From contig NZ_QZWZ01000015.1 of assembly GCF_003601975.1 (NCBI RefSeq), forward strand, positions 1-64,000: DNA of 64,000 bases, written 5' to 3'. The translations under genes were made by a program, and so were the position numbers. Of this stretch, positions 63,021-64,000 are shown piece by piece. The stretch comes from Mesorhizobium waimense. GTDB lineage: Bacteria; Pseudomonadota; Alphaproteobacteria; Rhizobiales; Rhizobiaceae. Each line of letters begins with the position of its first letter. Positions within the stretch are counted from its first letter, which is position 1. The notes under the pieces were generated by a model. The model was not told the DNA's origin, ran no database searches, and saw nothing but the letters and a program-made list of their open reading frames with translations.

Positions 63021-63443
63021 TCACGCCCTGCCCGGCCAGCCCTGGCGCACCGCCAGCACGCTGCCCGCTCCGTGCGCGGCGGCGAAGAGCAGGCCGGCGG
63101 CGAACGGGAAATGGGACATGAAAGCGCCGAACTCGGCCTGGTTGCCGGCCCAATGCGACGGGCCGTGGAAGGCAAAGCCGAGGAAGATCACGTAAACCGC
63201 GCCGATCAGCGCTGCCGGGGTCAGGAACGCGCCGGTCAGAAAGGCGATCACCAGCAGCGTTTCGAGGATCGCGGCGCACCAGGCCAGAAACAGCGGGAAC
63301 GGGAAGCCGGCGGCGGCGATGTAGCCAGCGGTCATGCCCATGTCCATGAACTTGAAGGCCACCCCCATTGCGAACATGGCGGCGAAGATCAGGCGGGCGA
63401 TGAGAATTACAGCGGTCTGCCAGGTCGATTGGGTGGTTTCCAC
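63021..63443 (-). CDS. DoxX-family membrane protein
   Basis: 140 residues from GTG 63443, preceded by GGAGGACATC. Four helices (VILIARLIFAAMFAMGVAFKFMDM, FLAWCAAILETLLVIAFLTGAFL, AALIGAVYVIFLGFAFHG, PFAAGLLFAAAHGAGSVLAV), the same size as the other two DoxX genes in the window. Substrate unknown. Confidence 0.85.
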   Translation of the reverse strand: METTQSTWQTAVILIARLIFAAMFAMGVAFKFMDMGMTAGYIAAAGFPFPLFLAWCAAILETLLVIAFLTGAFLTPAALIGAVYVIFLGFAFHGPSHWAGNQAEFGAFMSHFPFAAGLLFAAAHGAGSVLAVRQGWPGRA

Positions 63444-63554
63444 GATGTCCTCCGGTGTTGGTGTGGTTCGCGACCCAAGGACGGGCGATGGGCGACGGTT
63501 CCGACATCGGGGGTGAAATAGTTTCGACAGGGCGAGTGGCAAGCTTTTGATGCC

Positions 63555-63728
63555 GGCGGGACAGCGCCCCCTCTGGCCTGCCGGCCATCTCCCCCACAAA
63601 GGAGGGAGATCGGACGTCACGCGGGCTTTCGCCAATCACCAACGTTGGAGGAAGAGTGCCATCGAGGAAACCGCCAATCTCCCCTCTTGTGGGAGAGATG
63701 TCCGGCAGGACAGAGGGGGGCGCGAAGG
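63555..63728. repeat. Pair of palindromic intergenic repeats
   Basis: Two copies in opposite orientation: GACAGCGCCCCCTCTGGCC ... CATCTCCCCCACAAAGGAGGGAGAT (63555-63612) and GCCAATCTCCCCTCTTGTGGGAGAGATGTCC ... GGACAGAGGGGGGCGC (63672-63728), flanking about 60 bases of DNA. Confidence 0.85.
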
Positions 63729-63781
63729 ATCGCGACGTTCCGATCCGTTGCGACCTCCGCCGACTGCCATGACGGAGATCC

Positions 63782-64000
63782 CTACCCCGCCTTTGCCTCC
63801 GGGTGGCTGATCGAGTCCCTCACCCTGCCATACTCCGCGCCCCAACGGTCGGTCATGTCGCAGCGTATGTGCCAGAGCTCGGGGAAGAAGCGGTGGCGGG
63901 CGCCGCCTTCCAGCATTTCGACCGGCCGGCCTTTCAGCGATTTCGAGCCGAGCCCGATCGAGCGGTGGATGAGATAGAGGTGGTTGGCGCGGAATTTCTG
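63782..64000 (-). CDS. Probable tryptophan 2,3-dioxygenase family protein (5' end outside window)
   Basis: The last 72 codons: KFRANHLYLIHRSIGLGSKSLKG ... RHRFFPELWHIRCDMTDRWG. FFPELW followed by a helix resembles the C-terminal end of tryptophan 2,3-dioxygenase. The rest of the gene lies beyond the window, so the assignment is tentative. Confidence 0.5.
   Translation of the reverse strand, partial: QKFRANHLYLIHRSIGLGSKSLKGRPVEMLEGGARHRFFPELWHIRCDMTDRWGAEYGRVRDSISHPEAKAG

Overview
The window looks like chromosomal DNA of a Mesorhizobium-like alphaproteobacterium (Rhizobiales). It is GC-rich. It carries a rhizobial-type groEL with a Gly-Met tail, the aapJQMP general amino-acid transporter, a betI/choX pair, ppk-ppx, a class II fumarase, many TetR/LysR/ArsR regulator-target pairs, and dispersed rhizobial-style palindromic repeats. 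This assignment rests on gene content and protein resemblance only. No rRNA or tRNA gene and no CRISPR array was seen.

Layout. 1-4.9 kb: 3' part of groEL with its terminator, then a Tad-type surface operon (a TadG-like gene with two compensating frameshifts, followed by two TadE-like genes). 5-20.7 kb: short regulator-target modules (TetR/OsmC, ArsR/AHSA1-YCII, TetR/NIPSNAP, BetI/ChoX, LysR/cupin), LysE and CrcB transporters (crcB is preceded by a fluoride riboswitch), a cold-shock gene, a GST and a Tat-exported phosphoesterase. 20.9-29.8 kb: fumC, two DoxX genes, the ppk-ppx operon, a zinc-finger protein and an FAD monooxygenase. 29.8-34.1 kb: the aapJQMP operon with an internal hairpin after aapJ. 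34.5-40.6 kb: DUF1326-DUF2182 operon, a cystathionine beta-lyase-type enzyme, an HPP-CBS membrane protein, and an ECF sigma factor followed by a DUF4142-cupredoxin operon. The sigma gene and that operon share the same promoter motif. 40.6-47.2 kb: LysR, branched-chain amino-acid binding protein and an SHMT-like enzyme, enoyl-CoA hydratase divergent from a TetR regulator, and an ion transporter.

47.4-64 kb is more accessory: small secreted and membrane proteins, a PAS protein, MsrA, and a decayed prophage. The prophage consists of a lysis cassette at 51.6-52.8 kb, a capsid gene at 56.1-57.1 kb and a head-tail connector (portal) at 58.4-60.1 kb, the structural genes broken by several frameshifts each. 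Interleaved with it are a GT10 fucosyltransferase, a methyltransferase truncated at a repeat element, a glycine-zipper lipoprotein and an sRNA-like double hairpin. The window ends with small hypothetical genes, a third DoxX gene, and the 3' end of a gene resembling tryptophan 2,3-dioxygenase.

The most interesting signals are: (1) a likely self-contained ECF sigma regulon, with GGGAAC-N16-CATCCAAT upstream of both the sigma gene and a cupredoxin operon; (2) the crcB fluoride riboswitch; (3) the prophage decay and the compact overlapping lysis genes; (4) a truncated cupredoxin remnant 3.7 kb from the intact copy; and (5) the dispersed palindromic repeats, one of which forms the 3' end of a truncated gene.
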